A program made the translations under genes and the position numbers. From assembly GCA_011800805.1 (NCBI GenBank), contig MPNW01000150.1, positions 159,775-223,774 of the forward strand: a stretch of DNA of 64,000 nucleotides, read 5' to 3'. This DNA comes from Hirudo medicinalis. Taxonomy: Eukaryota > Annelida > Clitellata > Hirudinida > Hirudinidae. Below the pieces are notes generated by a model. The model ran no database searches, was not told the origin of the DNA, and saw only the letters and a list, made by a program, of their open reading frames with translations. This document shows positions 1-15,697 of the stretch, one piece after another (positions within the stretch are counted from its first letter, which is position 1; every line of letters begins with the position of its first letter).

Positions 1-114
1 ATTAAATATTAAATAAAATTAAAAGGTAATAATTAACAATAAGAATCGTATGAATAAAAATAGCAGACTGGAAAGATTTGGTATCAGTCATAATGAACAA
101 ATTAGTAGAAATGC

Positions 115-120
115 TTTATT
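115..120 (-). terminator. Poly(A) signal of the MNK gene
   Basis: TTTATT on the plus strand reads AATAAA on the coding strand, about 16 bases after the MNK stop codon. This would give a very short 3'UTR. A weaker signal beyond the window edge cannot be excluded. Confidence 0.4.
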
Positions 121-135
121 TGCATGACAACTAAA

Positions 136-2924
<2,789 letters not shown>

Positions 2925-5900
2925 AGTGAAGACTTAAGCAATCCTTTCAACGCAGTCCAACAAAGGAAATGCTATTTGATGTTGCTTAAGAATTCCCAAA
3001 CAGGATCTTTAAAAAACATTTGACATAAAAATCCATCCAAATATCGGTTTGATCATAACATATTTGGAATTCGACTCCTGCCTGACAAAGTAAACGACAC
3101 TTACTTTCAACGATCTCTACCGATACCCAGAACAAACGACAAGAATTTTCAGTCGAAATCGAGCTATTACACTTTTTCATAATCTTTCAGCAATTCACTA
3201 CCGAAGCTCAAGTCCAACCAAGCCTCAACCATCAACCAAACCCGTCTCATGTTATATCGCCAAAGATAGCGCACCACTGCGAATTACTCATTTATAAAAC
3301 AGTGCTCGAGACGTGGCCTGATGCTTACCAGCTTAGCCAAATTCGGCAGCCAATCACAAGTGAATTCTTTGTTTTGTTTATGATATTGCATCAGCTGTTG
3401 TATTTTTATTTCTAATGATTTTAAATTTATTACCAACATCATTGCTCGATAATGGACTCATTTATTACTCCACTGTGAAACTGGATGTTTCCGTACTAAA
3501 AATCGACCTGTAATAAAATGAAAAATGGTCGAATGTTCTAGACCAATGGTGCAATTTCACGACAAAAGCATGTATGATGGCCTAGAACCACTACGTGACA
3601 CACAAGTTGTCAAGTGTTAATGGTGGTGCAATCGTGTAATTATTGATTGCTTATAAAGCCTTAAAAAATGGTTGACACGATGGTAGGGCCACGTCAGATC
3701 AGTTTACGTCTCAAGGTGAAGGTGAGATGGCGCTAACACGCCCAGCTTTTCGGATTGCAGCTTGTTTCATCATTCGTGTTGTGTAAACACGTTGTTCATG
3801 TTGTCGTGGATCCCGATAGAGTAGTTTTCTATGAAATTCCAACGGCCAGCTTTGGTATTTTCGAGAACTTTGTTTGCTTTAAGATGATTTGGTTCAAACG
3901 CCATTGAGATAAGCAGTTCTAAGTGGGTCATCGAACCATAGATTCAGAATGTTTCCCAATTTTAAGCGATAATTATTTATTTTAATCGACTTCTGCTTTA
4001 GTCAATTCTGATGAAATTGTGCGCAGTACTTGATTGCTGTTGCAACATCAACTGAAAGAACTTCCTTGGGCCCACTAAGCGGAGGTATTCGCATTGCGTA
4101 TGTTCCACTGGATGATTCCATCATATGGAACCACCCGAAATTATTTCCTTGTGTGAGTTCTGCTTAAAATGTGCGGTATCTGAAAATTTTACTTGAACGA
4201 TAAAATTATTTTAATGTTACTACCATCATTAAACACAGTAAAAATTAATCTGTCGGACACCCTTTCTAGAATCAATGAGTGGAAACATGAAATTTTTTAT
4301 GGTGTAGTCGAAAAAAACCTCAGTTGATGCCGAATGTTGAACAGCGCTGTGGTTGAGTGAATTTGTTACCGGTCCAAGTTCATAATTTTGGATGGCGAGA
4401 ACTATATGCAACCTTTTCTCATCCAGACTGAATGTGATGATGGTGAAGGTTTGTAAAAGTTTCCATTCATATCCAGCAATGATGTTTACAAAAACAGGAA
4501 AATGATTTATTAAGGTCGTGAACTTTGAATCGATCTCCTGGATGGGGCAAACGGGCTGCCGTTAGTTCAAAATATTTTGTTTTCAAAGGTTAAGTCGAAA
4601 ACGGTTTCGACGAGAAATGCAGTGGCGATTTTATGTACGGGCCCTTCTCGATTACTCTTATTTGTGATCTAGCGTTGCTATTTTTAGTGTTCGGCTTCTA
4701 GGACATTCTATCGAAGATTCTAAAAAATGTGGTTCGTTATGTAAATACTCACCGAATAATCACATTTGGTAAGGACGCGAACAGAAAGCTTTTTTAAGGA
4801 AAAAAATGTTGAGTTCTCACAATTAGATGTTGAATGAGGTTAAATATGGACATGATGTCGTTTACGGTTTGAGAAGTGAAATTTTCATTGGGATCATTTT
4901 TATGGTAGTTTTTATGTTTTTCTAGGTTTGAACGCTAACGAAATTGCTCTAGGAAATCAGGTGTCGGTACGTTAATTAGAATTAATTTAATGTATTACCT
5001 TCTATACATAAATTCTAAAAATGGCTAATTGTATTTAGGTAGGTTGCAATTTTACTGGCAATAGGGTATAGCTTCGGTGGAAATTCTTGGACGGACGAAC
5101 TCAAGTCACGAATTTTAAGTTTTCCCTTGTCATCGATCAAGAATAGGGGAATCCAGTAATCTTTCGACTAACAATTACAGCGAGGACAAACGTGCTGTGC
5201 CGAATAATCGAAGTCATCCCAATCATGCAATGATAATTGTCAGCGTTCGTTTGTGGAAAATTTTCGAGAGAAACCGAGCTTCCCCATATATTTTGGATAT
5301 AATATCATCGTTGTCTTTGCCGATTTTACCATTAATCTCTTCATTAACTTTTCGCAGGCACATGCCATTTATTTCTGAGGTTATGTAGAGAGACGTAAAT
5401 ATATGTTAACGTAAAACAAAATTGCTTCATAATAGTTTACTTTGAAAGCTCAAGGCATCATACTGGCGTGGCAACAATAATATCCTTTTCCGGTAACTCT
5501 GATAGGTCTTTGTAAAGAAACCCTCTAACGAATGGTTAAAAAGTGATTGTTGGAATTTCACAACCGCCATTAAATCCGCTTGTTCCGAAGTCACGAATTT
5601 GTATGATATTTCAACACCTTCTAATGAACTCCAACAGATTGAAAACATTTCTAGATAGACTATTCCATGGTAAGCGTTTTACAATTCAAAGAATGGCGAC
5701 CCTGGGCACGCATTGTTGGATGAGCCTAAAATCTCAGCCAACCGAGTGATTCTTTGAATGTTTGTGATCCACAACCTTAATTTTAACTTTAATCCTACCG
5801 ATCTTTTAAATAGTATTATTTAGACCATTTTAGCGTCATTCGGTGGCCAAGTTAATTCTGTCTAAAATTTATAAAGTGCGTCGCGTAATAACTGTACAAA

Positions 5901-7660
5901 TTAGTCCCATAGAATAAGATTTATCAGGGCATCAAGAGCATCAGTCTTTTTGCAATTTTTTTTAGCACTGAAAATGGAATTTAGGAAGCTTTCCGAGTTG
6001 TTTTCATCGAACGCTCTCCCTCAATAATAAAACGCAGTTTTAGGGAGTAAGATCGCCTAGTAAAGTAACTTTTGCAACAGATCCATATCTATTTTGGTTT
6101 TTATAAAAATTTATTCATCTCAAAAACGGCGGAGAGTTAACGTTTTCCTGATAAACTTTAATGTACATCATTAAGCTGAACAAAGCATCTAATCTATCAG
6201 TAAACAAAATGCTAATGCAGTGCCTGGATTTGAACGTTAGTATAAAGTGAAATGTTAAATAGGTTGCCTGCGTCGATCGTGGAATGCTTCCGAAAGGAAC
6301 TGATAATTTAGGGGACGATTTTCTTTGAACTTTGATTTCCAAAATAATTGATCGAAAACGAGTGCCGTTATTGGCAAAAAGCGTGATTCTTGTTCGGAAT
6401 ATGAAGAAAATTTAAATTATTTAACAAAAATTGCATGTCGTTGTAAATTCAATTTTACCATACATACGTAAATGTATATGCAGGTCGCTGTTTTGTAGGC
6501 CGAATGTAATTGCTACCAGTTTTGAAAGGATTGACTTCTCAGAATCTATAGTTCGGTTCAGGAAGTCAATCAAGCGAGACAACTGAAGAATGGAAATTTT
6601 TATATTTTTAATTCGTCGAATGATCTTTGTAGCATTTGTAAATAAGAACCTTGGTACAAGTCGTGCAGACTAAGCATATTTTTATGAAAACATTCACAGG
6701 ATTTATAACTTTGGCGACTCGGAAATCTCATTTTTTCGAAGCGTCCAAACAAAAATTAATAAATCTGGATACATTGCATTAGACATGGAATGCGATGAAT
6801 TGATCTCGTTTTGTTTCAGTTGGGCATTGCGTATCAAATACTGAAGATTATTTATCCTGCCACATATCACCTCGTCATCCTTCTTATTTGAGGCAATTCT
6901 GTGGAAGAAGGCGAGGTTAAAAATAGGTGTCGAGTGAAGTCTGAAACTCCCTCCAAGCAGCAGTTCCTTTGCAATTATTCATGATAACATTTTTTTTTTA
7001 TTACCATCTTCTTAAGGGATTACAAATACCTTACTTGTTTCCCTATATCCGAAAGTTTTTGAGTGTACTTTAAACCTATCCTTTCAAGTGATCTACTAAA
7101 ATTTAGTATGATTTAGTAATTAAATCATTGCATCCGCCTACGATTAAGACGAGACAGTCAAGTGGGACAATGAGCGGGTAGCTTAAGTTATTCAAGTACC
7201 GGAAACGTATTTTTGAGACGCAGTAGGGAGGTTCCCATTCGGTGATGGTTATTTGGATTACAATCGACGTAAAATTCTCGGATACATTTATCAGCATACC
7301 TAGTAGCTACATTCCTCAATCGTTTGATTAGATGATAAGTGATGCTTAAAAGGTCTCCAAACCATCTGTCGACCATCTCGCTGTCTGTGCGAGAAAAAGA
7401 CGAACTGATGATGATGATGATGATGATGATGACTCTGAATTAACTCAGGAGCGCTGTATCGCAATGAGATCGGTTGAGAGTCGGCAACAAATAGGAGGTT
7501 CTTAAGCCGGTTTACGTGCAAAGGCTTCTCTCAGATCTTTTTCTAACTTTATAATTCTGAAATGACTTGCGTCATGCCAGACGATCCTACTGGATAGTAA
7601 CCACATATTTCGATTCTAAAAGTTATGGGAAAAGTTGCCGGGTAAAAATAGAATATTTGC
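2925..7660. other. Long gene-free interval between MNK and Jun
   Basis: The first few hundred bases hold the MNK 5'UTR and promoter on the minus strand. The rest shows no convincing coding exon; open frames are short and their translations resemble no family. Apart from a (GAT)n run near 7406 I see no recognisable repeat. Base composition is less AT-rich than the introns, so unannotated regulatory or noncoding transcribed sequence for Jun is possible. Confidence 0.6.
7406..7433. repeat. (GAT)n microsatellite
   Basis: About nine tandem GAT/ATG triplets about 500 bp upstream of the Jun TATA box. On the minus strand they encode the poly-His run of a spurious open frame. Confidence 0.9.
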
Positions 7661-7676
7661 ATGGACCATGTGATGA

Positions 7677-7683
7677 TGACTCA
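7677..7683 (+). promoter_or_regulatory. Consensus AP-1 site (TGACTCA)
   Basis: A perfect TRE heptamer about 270 bp upstream of the expected Jun start site. Jun genes are known to be autoregulated through such sites. Function here is inferred. Confidence 0.5.
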
Positions 7684-7765
7684 TAGAAGTTTGTTCCAAA
7701 GATGCATTTTCTTTTTTCATTGGTCAGTCGAAATCGTTCAAATAAATTATAATATTTTATGCCAG

Positions 7766-7927
7766 CCAATCAGCACTCTCGAACATGACATAATGTCTAA
7801 ATTTAGAAATAACATCCGCTGACGTGATGTGCTGAGCTGAAAATAGACAGCTGTAGTACTGGCCAGCCAATGAGAAGAGGCAAAAGTTTCGTCACTTCTA
7901 AATATAGCAACAGGTAAGGGATATAAG
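7766..7927 (+). promoter_or_regulatory. Jun core promoter: two CCAAT boxes, AP-1/CRE-like sites, MEF2 site, TATA
   Basis: In order: CCAAT 7766-7770, TGACATAA 7786-7793, TGACGTGA 7820-7827, CCAAT 7867-7871, an inverted TGACGAAA at 7887-7894, a consensus MEF2 site CTAAATATAG at 7898-7907, and a TATAAG box at 7922-7927. Transcription would begin near 7950, leaving a 5'UTR of about 90 bases. The vertebrate JUN promoter is known to have CCAAT, an AP-1-like octamer and a MEF2/RSRF site at similar distances from its start site. The motifs are seen; the function is inferred. Confidence 0.65.
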
Positions 7928-8041
7928 TGGATATATTCATTGCACGTAAGAATTAGTAACGCCAATCGCTCGAAGTGGTACTGCGTAAGAAGTTTTTGGG
8001 AACTCACTTAATACGAAATCGACACCCGCCAACGCCCACTG

Positions 8042-9028
8042 ATGGAGACGACTTTCTATGACGACAACAACCTCAGCATAAAGAAGATGAAGACGAACAT
8101 GACTTTGGACTTTAGTTCAGCGACAACCAAACAGGAGAAGTTTGGGGATTTTCTGACAACACCCGATGTTGGACTTTTCATGATCAGCACCCCTGAACTG
8201 GAAAGGCTGATTTCACATCAGCAGGGCAACATGGTACTAACTACGCCTACGCCCACGAGCCAGATATTGTTTCCGAAAACTGTTACAGAGGAACAAGAGG
8301 CATATGCTCGTGGCTTCATTGACGCTCTCGGTGAACTTCAAAAAAACGACACGGCACTAGTTTCGAGTCCCACCGTCACTAGCAGCCAGAATTGTCATCA
8401 AAATTCTGTAAGTCAAGATTTTGCCTTCAATCAGCCAACTTCAACCCTTCTTAATGTGCCTCGGTCGACAAGTCTGAGGACCGTCAATGCCACTGCTCTA
8501 AATAACATGATTTCTTACAATGTCAACAGCAATGCATCTTTTACAAATCAGTTAAGTTCCAATATTTCCAAAATTTCTGAACCATCTGTTACTGGTGCCC
8601 CAAGCCAGTCAAATGTTTTCTCAAATCTGTCTCCGTCCCAAAAATCTTTAAAGAACGAGTCATTCCAGACTGTACCTCTTTCTCCACCAGGCAGTTCCTA
8701 CTCGTCACAGCCGTCACCTATCAACATGTCTCAAAGTCAGATTACACCAATTAATATGGAGGATCAAGAAATGGCCAAGTTGGAGAGAAAGAGAGCTCGC
8801 AACAGGATTGCGGCTACAAAATGCAGAAACCGCAAGTTGGAGAGGATTGCTCGGCTGGAGGATAGAGTCAAAGAACTCAAGGAGCAAAACCTTGATCTGG
8901 CCCAGACAGCAAGTCTCCTCAGAGAACAGGTCTTCAAGCTGAAGCAGACGATCATTGAACACACTCAGCATGGCTGCCAAGTGATGCTGACCTCAAAATT
9001 CCTCGACTCAAATGCCATATTTAGCTGA
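8042..9028 (+). CDS. JUN: Jun family bZIP transcription factor, single exon
   Basis: AP-1 subunit that binds TRE/CRE DNA as a Jun-Jun or Jun-Fos dimer in the nucleus. The 328 aa intronless frame starts METTFYDD, matching the second methionine region of vertebrate c-Jun. Residues about 13-24 ([12 protein letters not shown]) are the delta/JNK-docking motif. Candidate MAPK sites are T40-P and T50-P, where vertebrate Jun has Ser63 and Ser73, and T68/T70 in TTPTPT. The conserved patch [12 protein letters not shown] lies near 81-92. The middle is Ser/Thr/Asn-rich. PLSPPGSS near 218 resembles the C-terminal phospho-regulated segment. The basic region ([17 protein letters not shown], with the redox Cys) and leucine zipper lie at about 246-300, ending GCQVML like vertebrate Jun. 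Lack of introns matches Jun genes in vertebrates. A Jun rather than Fos or ATF assignment is secure. Confidence 0.97.
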   Translation: METTFYDDNNLSIKKMKTNMTLDFSSATTKQEKFGDFLTTPDVGLFMISTPELERLISHQQGNMVLTTPTPTSQILFPKTVTEEQEAYARGFIDALGELQKNDTALVSSPTVTSSQNCHQNSVSQDFAFNQPTSTLLNVPRSTSLRTVNATALNNMISYNVNSNASFTNQLSSNISKISEPSVTGAPSQSNVFSNLSPSQKSLKNESFQTVPLSPPGSSYSSQPSPINMSQSQITPINMEDQEMAKLERKRARNRIAATKCRNRKLERIARLEDRVKELKEQNLDLAQTASLLREQVFKLKQTIIEHTQHGCQVMLTSKFLDSNAIFS

Positions 9029-9379
9029 AATCTGTTGCCTTCCATAGCTTTTGTGTGTTCGTCCCATGAGATGCATGTGATATGATGGAGTTTCTTCATG
9101 TGTCTGTCTGATCCTCAATTCATCCTGAGATATTTATCGTCTGAAGTTCCTAGCCAACTTGAAGCTTCCATTTCAGTTCTATTGTTCACAATGACAGTTG
9201 CAAATTCTCTGTTTTAATTTAAGTTCTTCAATTGATGTATGGATTTGTACTGAGTTTATCTATTTTGCTTGTTCTCCTTCACACCCATGCAACCTGCACG
9301 TGAGCCTTGTTTTTTATTCTGTTGTTTTTAAGGTTTTGTTGACTGCAGAGTCTTGACTGTCACCAAAGCAACTTGCTTT

Positions 9380-9465
9380 AATAAATCTTGTTGACTTAAT
9401 CATTTCATTTGACTGCCAGTATAAAACGTTTGTGAATTTGTTTTTTTAAACGAGAGGTCAATAAA
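9380..9465 (+). terminator. Two Jun poly(A) signals
   Basis: AATAAA at 9380-9385 and again at 9460-9465, the latter followed by a GT-rich stretch. They imply 3'UTRs of about 370 and 450 bases, with several TATTTA-type motifs upstream typical of unstable immediate-early mRNAs. Confidence 0.6.
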
Positions 9466-9485
9466 GTCTGTCCTCCATTTCCAAT

Positions 9486-10037
9486 GACATTGGATTGGAT
9501 TTGTTGAAATTTCTAATTTGCTAAACAACTGGCTCGCAAACTGGACAATTTAATCGATCCTTCCGTTGCTCATTATTTGCATAAAAGTGTGGACATCCTA
9601 TTACTTTTGGGCACTCATTTTCTCATAGAACTAGGAGGATTACATAATTGAAAAAATTCTCTGTCCATCAACTTCTTTCCTGGATATTCAATATCCAATT
9701 CCAAAATTTCAATAAAATGAATTTAATTTTTATTAAAATAAGCAAAGTGATAAAAAAAAAAGATCTTAATGCAACAGCTTATTATCATATATACTATAGC
9801 GTCTGGGCACACAATTGTTTGTAGAAGTAGATTTTACAACTAAATAGATTTGCTAACATTTTTGTGTTGATTTTCGTACATAGTATTGCAAGAATAAATA
9901 AGTCTAGGCATCATAGTTTTGTGGGATTTTAGTCCTCTTAGGCAGCAGACTTTGAACAAACTTCGCCAAAAGTAATTTCAAATTAATTTTCAAAATATTG
10001 TAACAGAAGGAGACAATATTAACAAGACATAGAAGTT
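9486..10037. other. Intergenic, nothing recognised
   Basis: AT-rich spacer between the Jun 3' end and the LTR; no exon, repeat or RNA gene seen. The bases 10033-10037 (AAGTT) would be one copy of a target-site duplication for the Ty3/gypsy element, but its partner is lost. Confidence 0.5.
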
Positions 10038-10203
10038 TGTTGTAACTCGCAGTTAGTCGATTACACCAAGACACTACAGACAACTACTTTATTCGCCAAC
10101 GAATCCACACTACCTAACACATAACTAGGACTAGAAAGAACAAAAGGGAAGTTGCCGCTCCTAGCTCCTACATTAGCATAGATAGTTCAGTGCACCCACA
10201 ACA
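10038..10203 (-). repeat. 3' LTR of the Ty3/gypsy element, 166 bp
   Basis: On the minus strand it begins TGTTGT and ends ACAACA, perfect 6 bp inverted termini. It is preceded by a purine-rich tract (AGGAGGGGGAGG, 10204-10215) and contains AATAAA. It is short for a gypsy LTR. Confidence 0.8.
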
Positions 10204-11430
10204 CCTCCCCCTCCTAAACGATGAGATACTTCTTCCTCTGAGAATCCCTCTCCAGCCTTCTTGGAGGTCGACGGGTCCTTGCAGGTCTTGGCTCTTGTGG
10301 TTCTGGACTGACATTCTTCGGTCTCCGGCATGTCAGGTGGCTCTGGGCTATTTGCTTTCTCAGATGCTGCCTGTGATGGAAGAAATGGCAGGTCAAATGT
10401 GTCACACATTATCTTCAGTGCATCATCTGTCTCTCGCTTTCTCAGCTGATTCGCATGTCGATGTTGCATCTTGCCCCTGACTTCTACTTCGTAGACGTGT
10501 CTTCTCAGTTTCCGTTTGATCCTACCAGGCACCCACCTTGGATGATTAGGATCACTGTATTCTCTGGCAAAAACTGCATCTTCTTAAGCAAATTCCCTTC
10601 GCTTTCGTCCAGACTTCACTTCTTTCATCTCCTTGTCATTCCTATGGAGATGAGTCACTGTTCTCTTGAGTTGGAGGTCACTTAACGGAGTTCTCAATAT
10701 TCTTCCCAGGAATTTCTCTGCGGGCGTCTTCAATCCTGTTAAAGATGCACACGGTGTGGTCCTGTAAGTCAATAGGAACGTTTGAAGCGCATCTGTCATT
10801 ACTCCCTCCCCCTGCAGCTTTCGAAGAGTCCTTTTGAAGGTATCTACAAAACGCTCAGCTTGACCGTTGCAATGGGGTTGATACGGGGGTGATCTGATGT
10901 GCTGGATTCCATTCTTCTGACAGTAGTCTTGGAACTCCCTAGCTGTGAACTGTGTCCCATTGTCCGAAACGAGCACCTTTGGGTATCCCTGCTGTGCGAA
11001 AATCCTACCCAGCTCTTTGATTGTTGCAGTGGTCGTTGAAGTTCTCACCTGCACAACTTCCGGCCACTTGGAGAAGGCATCCACCACGATAAAAAACATC
11101 ATTCCTTCCATCGGTCCGGCAAAATCAATATGGATCCTCTCCCAAGCACAATCAGGTGTCGGCCACGGTGACAATTCATTCCTGACAGGCATCTTTGCAG
11201 CTAGCTGACATGAACTGCAAAACTTCACCCTGTCTTCAATGTTCCCTGTCAATTCCTTGCCAATAAACGTACCTCCGGGCCAGCATCTTCATTCTGGTGA
11301 CTCCTGGGTGTCCCTCATGCAGCATATTCAAAACTCGGCTTCTCAGCGCTGGTGGAATCACAGCACGTGTTCCCATGAAGAGCGCACCTTCATAGACAGA
11401 CAGGTCTGCAGAACGACTGTGGAAGGCGTG
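10173..11430 (-). pseudogene. Integrase part of gypsy pol, frameshifted
   Basis: Integrase would insert the element's cDNA into the genome. The zinc-binding HHCC module is split: LHEGHPGVTRMK with the two His lies in one frame near 11290-11340, and the two Cys (CSSC) lie in another after a one-base loss near 11240. The core domain (frame 10584-11252) shows the first Asp in HIDFAGP, the second in VSDNGTQF, and the catalytic Glu in NGQAERFVDTFK, so the DDE triad survives. After a further frame change near 10580, a tail (VYEVEVRGKMQHRHANQL) continues to the LTR. Several breaks make it nonfunctional. Confidence 0.85.
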
Positions 11431-12524
11431 TAAGGTCGATCCAGCCTGGAACTNAAAGCCTGGACATTGTTGTTGTGTTCCTCCAGCGTAGATCCAGTCA
11501 CAATGACATCATCTAAATATGCTGCACAACCTTCAAGTCCTGTGATCATCCGATCCATGGCTTCTTGGAAAATGCCAGGTGTGCATTTACACTTCGGAGA
11601 CTACTCCGAAGGGTAGTCTCTGGTACTGGAACATGCCTTTGTGAGTGTTGATTGTCACCAGTTCCTTCGAGTCGTCTTCGACTTTCATCTGCAGGTATGC
11701 ATCAGCAAAGTCGATCTGAGTGAACCGTGCGCCTTGGTTCAGACGAGCAAAGATTTCATCGGGTGTTGGCAGAGGTGCATCTCTAGTGCTTCGTTGAATC
11801 CTGTCTTGAAATCAGCGCAGATCCTGACTGATCCGTTCTTCTTAGCAACTACAACAATCGGAGCAGCCCAATTGCTGTAGTCCACTTTCTTCAGAACTTT
11901 TTGTTGCACCAGACGTTCCAGCTCTGCATTCTCTGCTTCTTCCAGAGCAAATGGAACCTTCCTCTGTCGGCAGAAGATTGGACGTGTGCCTTGCTTGACC
12001 AACAGATGCGCCTTCGTCTTGCATTTCCCCAACTCCTCTCTGAAGACATCTGGAAACCCTCCAGCCAAAACTTTGGCAAGGTGTCTTCCTTCTTCCTCTG
12101 ACTTCTGCTCAATCTTGCAGCAGAAGGCATTGAAAGTCTTCTGAAGAGGTGGAAGTTGGTTCATCCACTCGATGCCCAGCAGCTGTTCGATATTTTCAGC
12201 CACATAGCAGCGACCATGGCCTGAATGTCTTTCGCAGGTTAACTGAACATCAAATTGACCCAGGATTTTAATCGGAGTTCCGTTTGATGTTGTCGTTTTC
12301 TCAAGAGTCGGTGAACCTATCTGTTCCCAGGTCTCTCTGTTGATTACTGTGACATCTGCACCAGAATCGAGCTGCATCCTAACCTTGGTCTCACTAAAGC
12401 TGACTTCCGTGTACCTCCGATTAACCTTGAGGTCACCTTCAATCTTCTTAATCCTAGGTTGTCTCTTTTGTTGTGGTAGTCGTTCTGTGGACAATCCATC
12501 TTCAGGTGGAGCAAGGACCCACAA
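11358..12524 (-). pseudogene. Protease and partial reverse transcriptase of gypsy pol
   Basis: The frame 11739-12524 carries the protease motif QLDSGADVTVI, a linker, and the N-terminal fingers of reverse transcriptase (SNWAAPIVVVAKKNGSVRIC). The RT palm continues with FTQIDFADAYLQ and RLPFG in a shifted frame near 11600-11735. A stop codon follows RLPFGVVSEV. The catalytic YLDD appears in yet another frame (11358-11558). The sequence then breaks off at the ambiguous base 11454, skipping the RT thumb and RNase H. At least two frameshifts are visible. Confidence 0.88.
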
Positions 12525-12532
12525 AGGAAGCA
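12491..12532 (-). pseudogene. Gag nucleocapsid zinc knuckle (CCHC) remnant
   Basis: A frame offset from the protease frame reads CFLCGSLLHLKMDC, an exact CX2CX4HX4C knuckle. This is the expected end of gag just before protease. Upstream gag is lost at the junction with the LINE. Confidence 0.7.
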
Positions 12533-12569
12533 GGCTCCTTTGGTTGAAGCTCGAGGGTTCTCTTAGCTA

Positions 12570-13205
12570 GGCCGCTCTATTCTCATTTGATGAGCGGATG
12601 CTCCTCATTAAATATTTTGTCCAATCATGGATTGACTACGGCAATTCAACTCTGGTCGGTTTACATACCTGTCGCCTCGAGCAACTTCAGCATGTCGTCA
12701 ACGCAGCTGCTAAAATCATAAGCAACAAAGGAAAACATGACAACACCACTCCTCTTCTTCATGCTCTTCACTGGCTATGGTTTCGCCAAAGAATTGACTT
12801 CAGAATCTCTTCACTAGTTTTCAATTATCTCCTGGGTCATGCACCGTTATACCTGCCTTTCACTCGCACCGGACATATTCCTGCTAGGCTCGGATCAGCA
12901 AACAGGGGCTCCCTCGTCAAATCATCTGCCCGACGCGCAGATGGATGTGACACTGGATGGCAGATCTATAGATGTTATAGACTCCCCTCTTCGATTAGCA
13001 GCACTGATCTAGCCGGATTTCACTCTGCCCTCAAAATCTTCCCTCTACATTCTTCCTGCATACGGCAGTAATGGCAACAGTCGTAATGTGTCGTGTTCGA
13101 AACCCAGCCTGCACTGCCGCAAGCGCCCTTGGGAAGGAGCGCTATATAAATGGTTAACAAGAAGCGCCTCTGACGCTATGCACATGGCGCTATATAAATG
13201 AAGTA
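12570..13205 (+). mobile_element. 5'-truncated CR1/L2-like LINE, 3' end
   Basis: The frame 12598-13071 matches the extreme C-terminal domain of non-LTR reverse transcriptases: SWIDYGNS, then CRLEQLQHVVNAAAKII, then LHWLWFRQRIDFRI and GHAPLYL. The 3'UTR after the stop includes GTTCGAAACCC near 13095 and two copies of GCGCTATATAAATG (near 13139 and 13187). Such tails are common at the 3' end of CR1/L2 elements in marine invertebrates. 5' truncation is usual for LINEs. It lies opposite in orientation to the gypsy remnant. Confidence 0.85.
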
Positions 13206-13868
13206 CATACATATACATTAGTGGTCTTGAAGTTCTCTTGGACATATACCACTCTAATCAAACTCTATATCGTTATTGTTATTATGTTCTTGAACACGGA
13301 TAATTAAAAACTGGGCTATGTGCGGGGCCCTTGTTTAACGCTACATTAATCATTTATAAACGAGCTTATTTCCCTTATTTCCTCTCTAACCCGACATTGA
13401 ACCTGTCAAATCGGGAAACGCGTCTTCAGACCGCACGGGACCTGTCTCTGTGTTTACTGGGACCTACTCCAACCAATGAAATAAAATTCGACTTTTATTT
13501 CAGAGTGATTAATTACAGTCGCAAATGTCGAGTGCACAATTTGACAGTACTATAGTTAGATGCTAACTTACAGTTAGCGTCAGTCTCAGTCCAGTAGACG
13601 TTTTAGAAAAGTTCGACCAGAAATTGCATTTCTGCAAATAATCTAATAGTGGGTCTAATAGTGGAGATCCTTCAAAAAATTAGGAAATTAATTTTGAGTT
13701 AGGTTGTGGTTAAAGTTACAGAATGCGATAACTTTAGATTTTAATAGACATTAGATTTGTAGTAAAATATATTTATACAAAATATTGTATAAAGTTCATT
13801 AAACAATTTGTTTACTTTTAGACTTCTAGTTCCGGCTACCAACCTTGGGATTGCACCAGCTATTAATT
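13206..13868. other. Spacer with the presumed NDUFV2 promoter
   Basis: No exon recognised. The stretch 13540-13600 with repeated CAGTTAGCGTCAGTC-like sequence could be near the NDUFV2 start site, but no clear TATA is present. Confidence 0.4.
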
Positions 13869-15430
<1,562 letters not shown>

Positions 15431-15449
15431 AAACATGGCCTTGAGTCTC

Positions 15450-15455
15450 AATAAA
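15450..15455 (+). terminator. Poly(A) signal of NDUFV2
   Basis: AATAAA 20 bases after the stop codon, followed by a T-rich stretch. Confidence 0.65.
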
Positions 15456-15697
15456 ACTATACATTTCAGATTTGTCAACTAGATTTGGTAAATGCATTTG
15501 AACCTTTGGGTGGGTTATGTGGCTTGTTTAAAAAGTTGGTTGAAATTTTTGGTATTTAGCGAGTTTATTAAGTGACATATCTTTTAGCTCCATAACGCGA
15601 CGGCGTCAGCTCACGTTGGCTTGCCCCTGTGTGAGGTTTTGCGAGTTTGGGGAAAAGTGAAATATAGGAGTATAAAAATATTGTCGATGACAAGGAC

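Larger units (their letters stand above)
10038..12560 (-). mobile_element. Degenerate, 5'-truncated Ty3/gypsy LTR retrotransposon
   Basis: Read on the minus strand from high to low coordinates: a gag zinc knuckle, aspartic protease, first part of reverse transcriptase, integrase zinc-binding region, integrase core, a basic C-terminal tail, polypurine tract and 3' LTR. The 5' LTR and most of gag are missing where it meets LINE sequence near 12550-12590. The thumb of reverse transcriptase and all of RNase H are absent. At least three frameshifts and an in-frame stop break pol, so it is not autonomous. The order protease-RT-integrase is that of Ty3/gypsy, not Copia. Confidence 0.93.

Noticed and set aside
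5080..5160. Similarity to 18S rRNA (AAATTCTTGGAC, and ATTCGCATTGCG near 4087)
   Set aside because: Only 12-base matches that are expected by chance in 64 kb; the surrounding universal 18S motifs are absent and spacing is wrong.
7300..7521. ORF with a run of eight His
   Set aside because: Encoded by the (GAT)n microsatellite upstream of Jun; no similarity otherwise.
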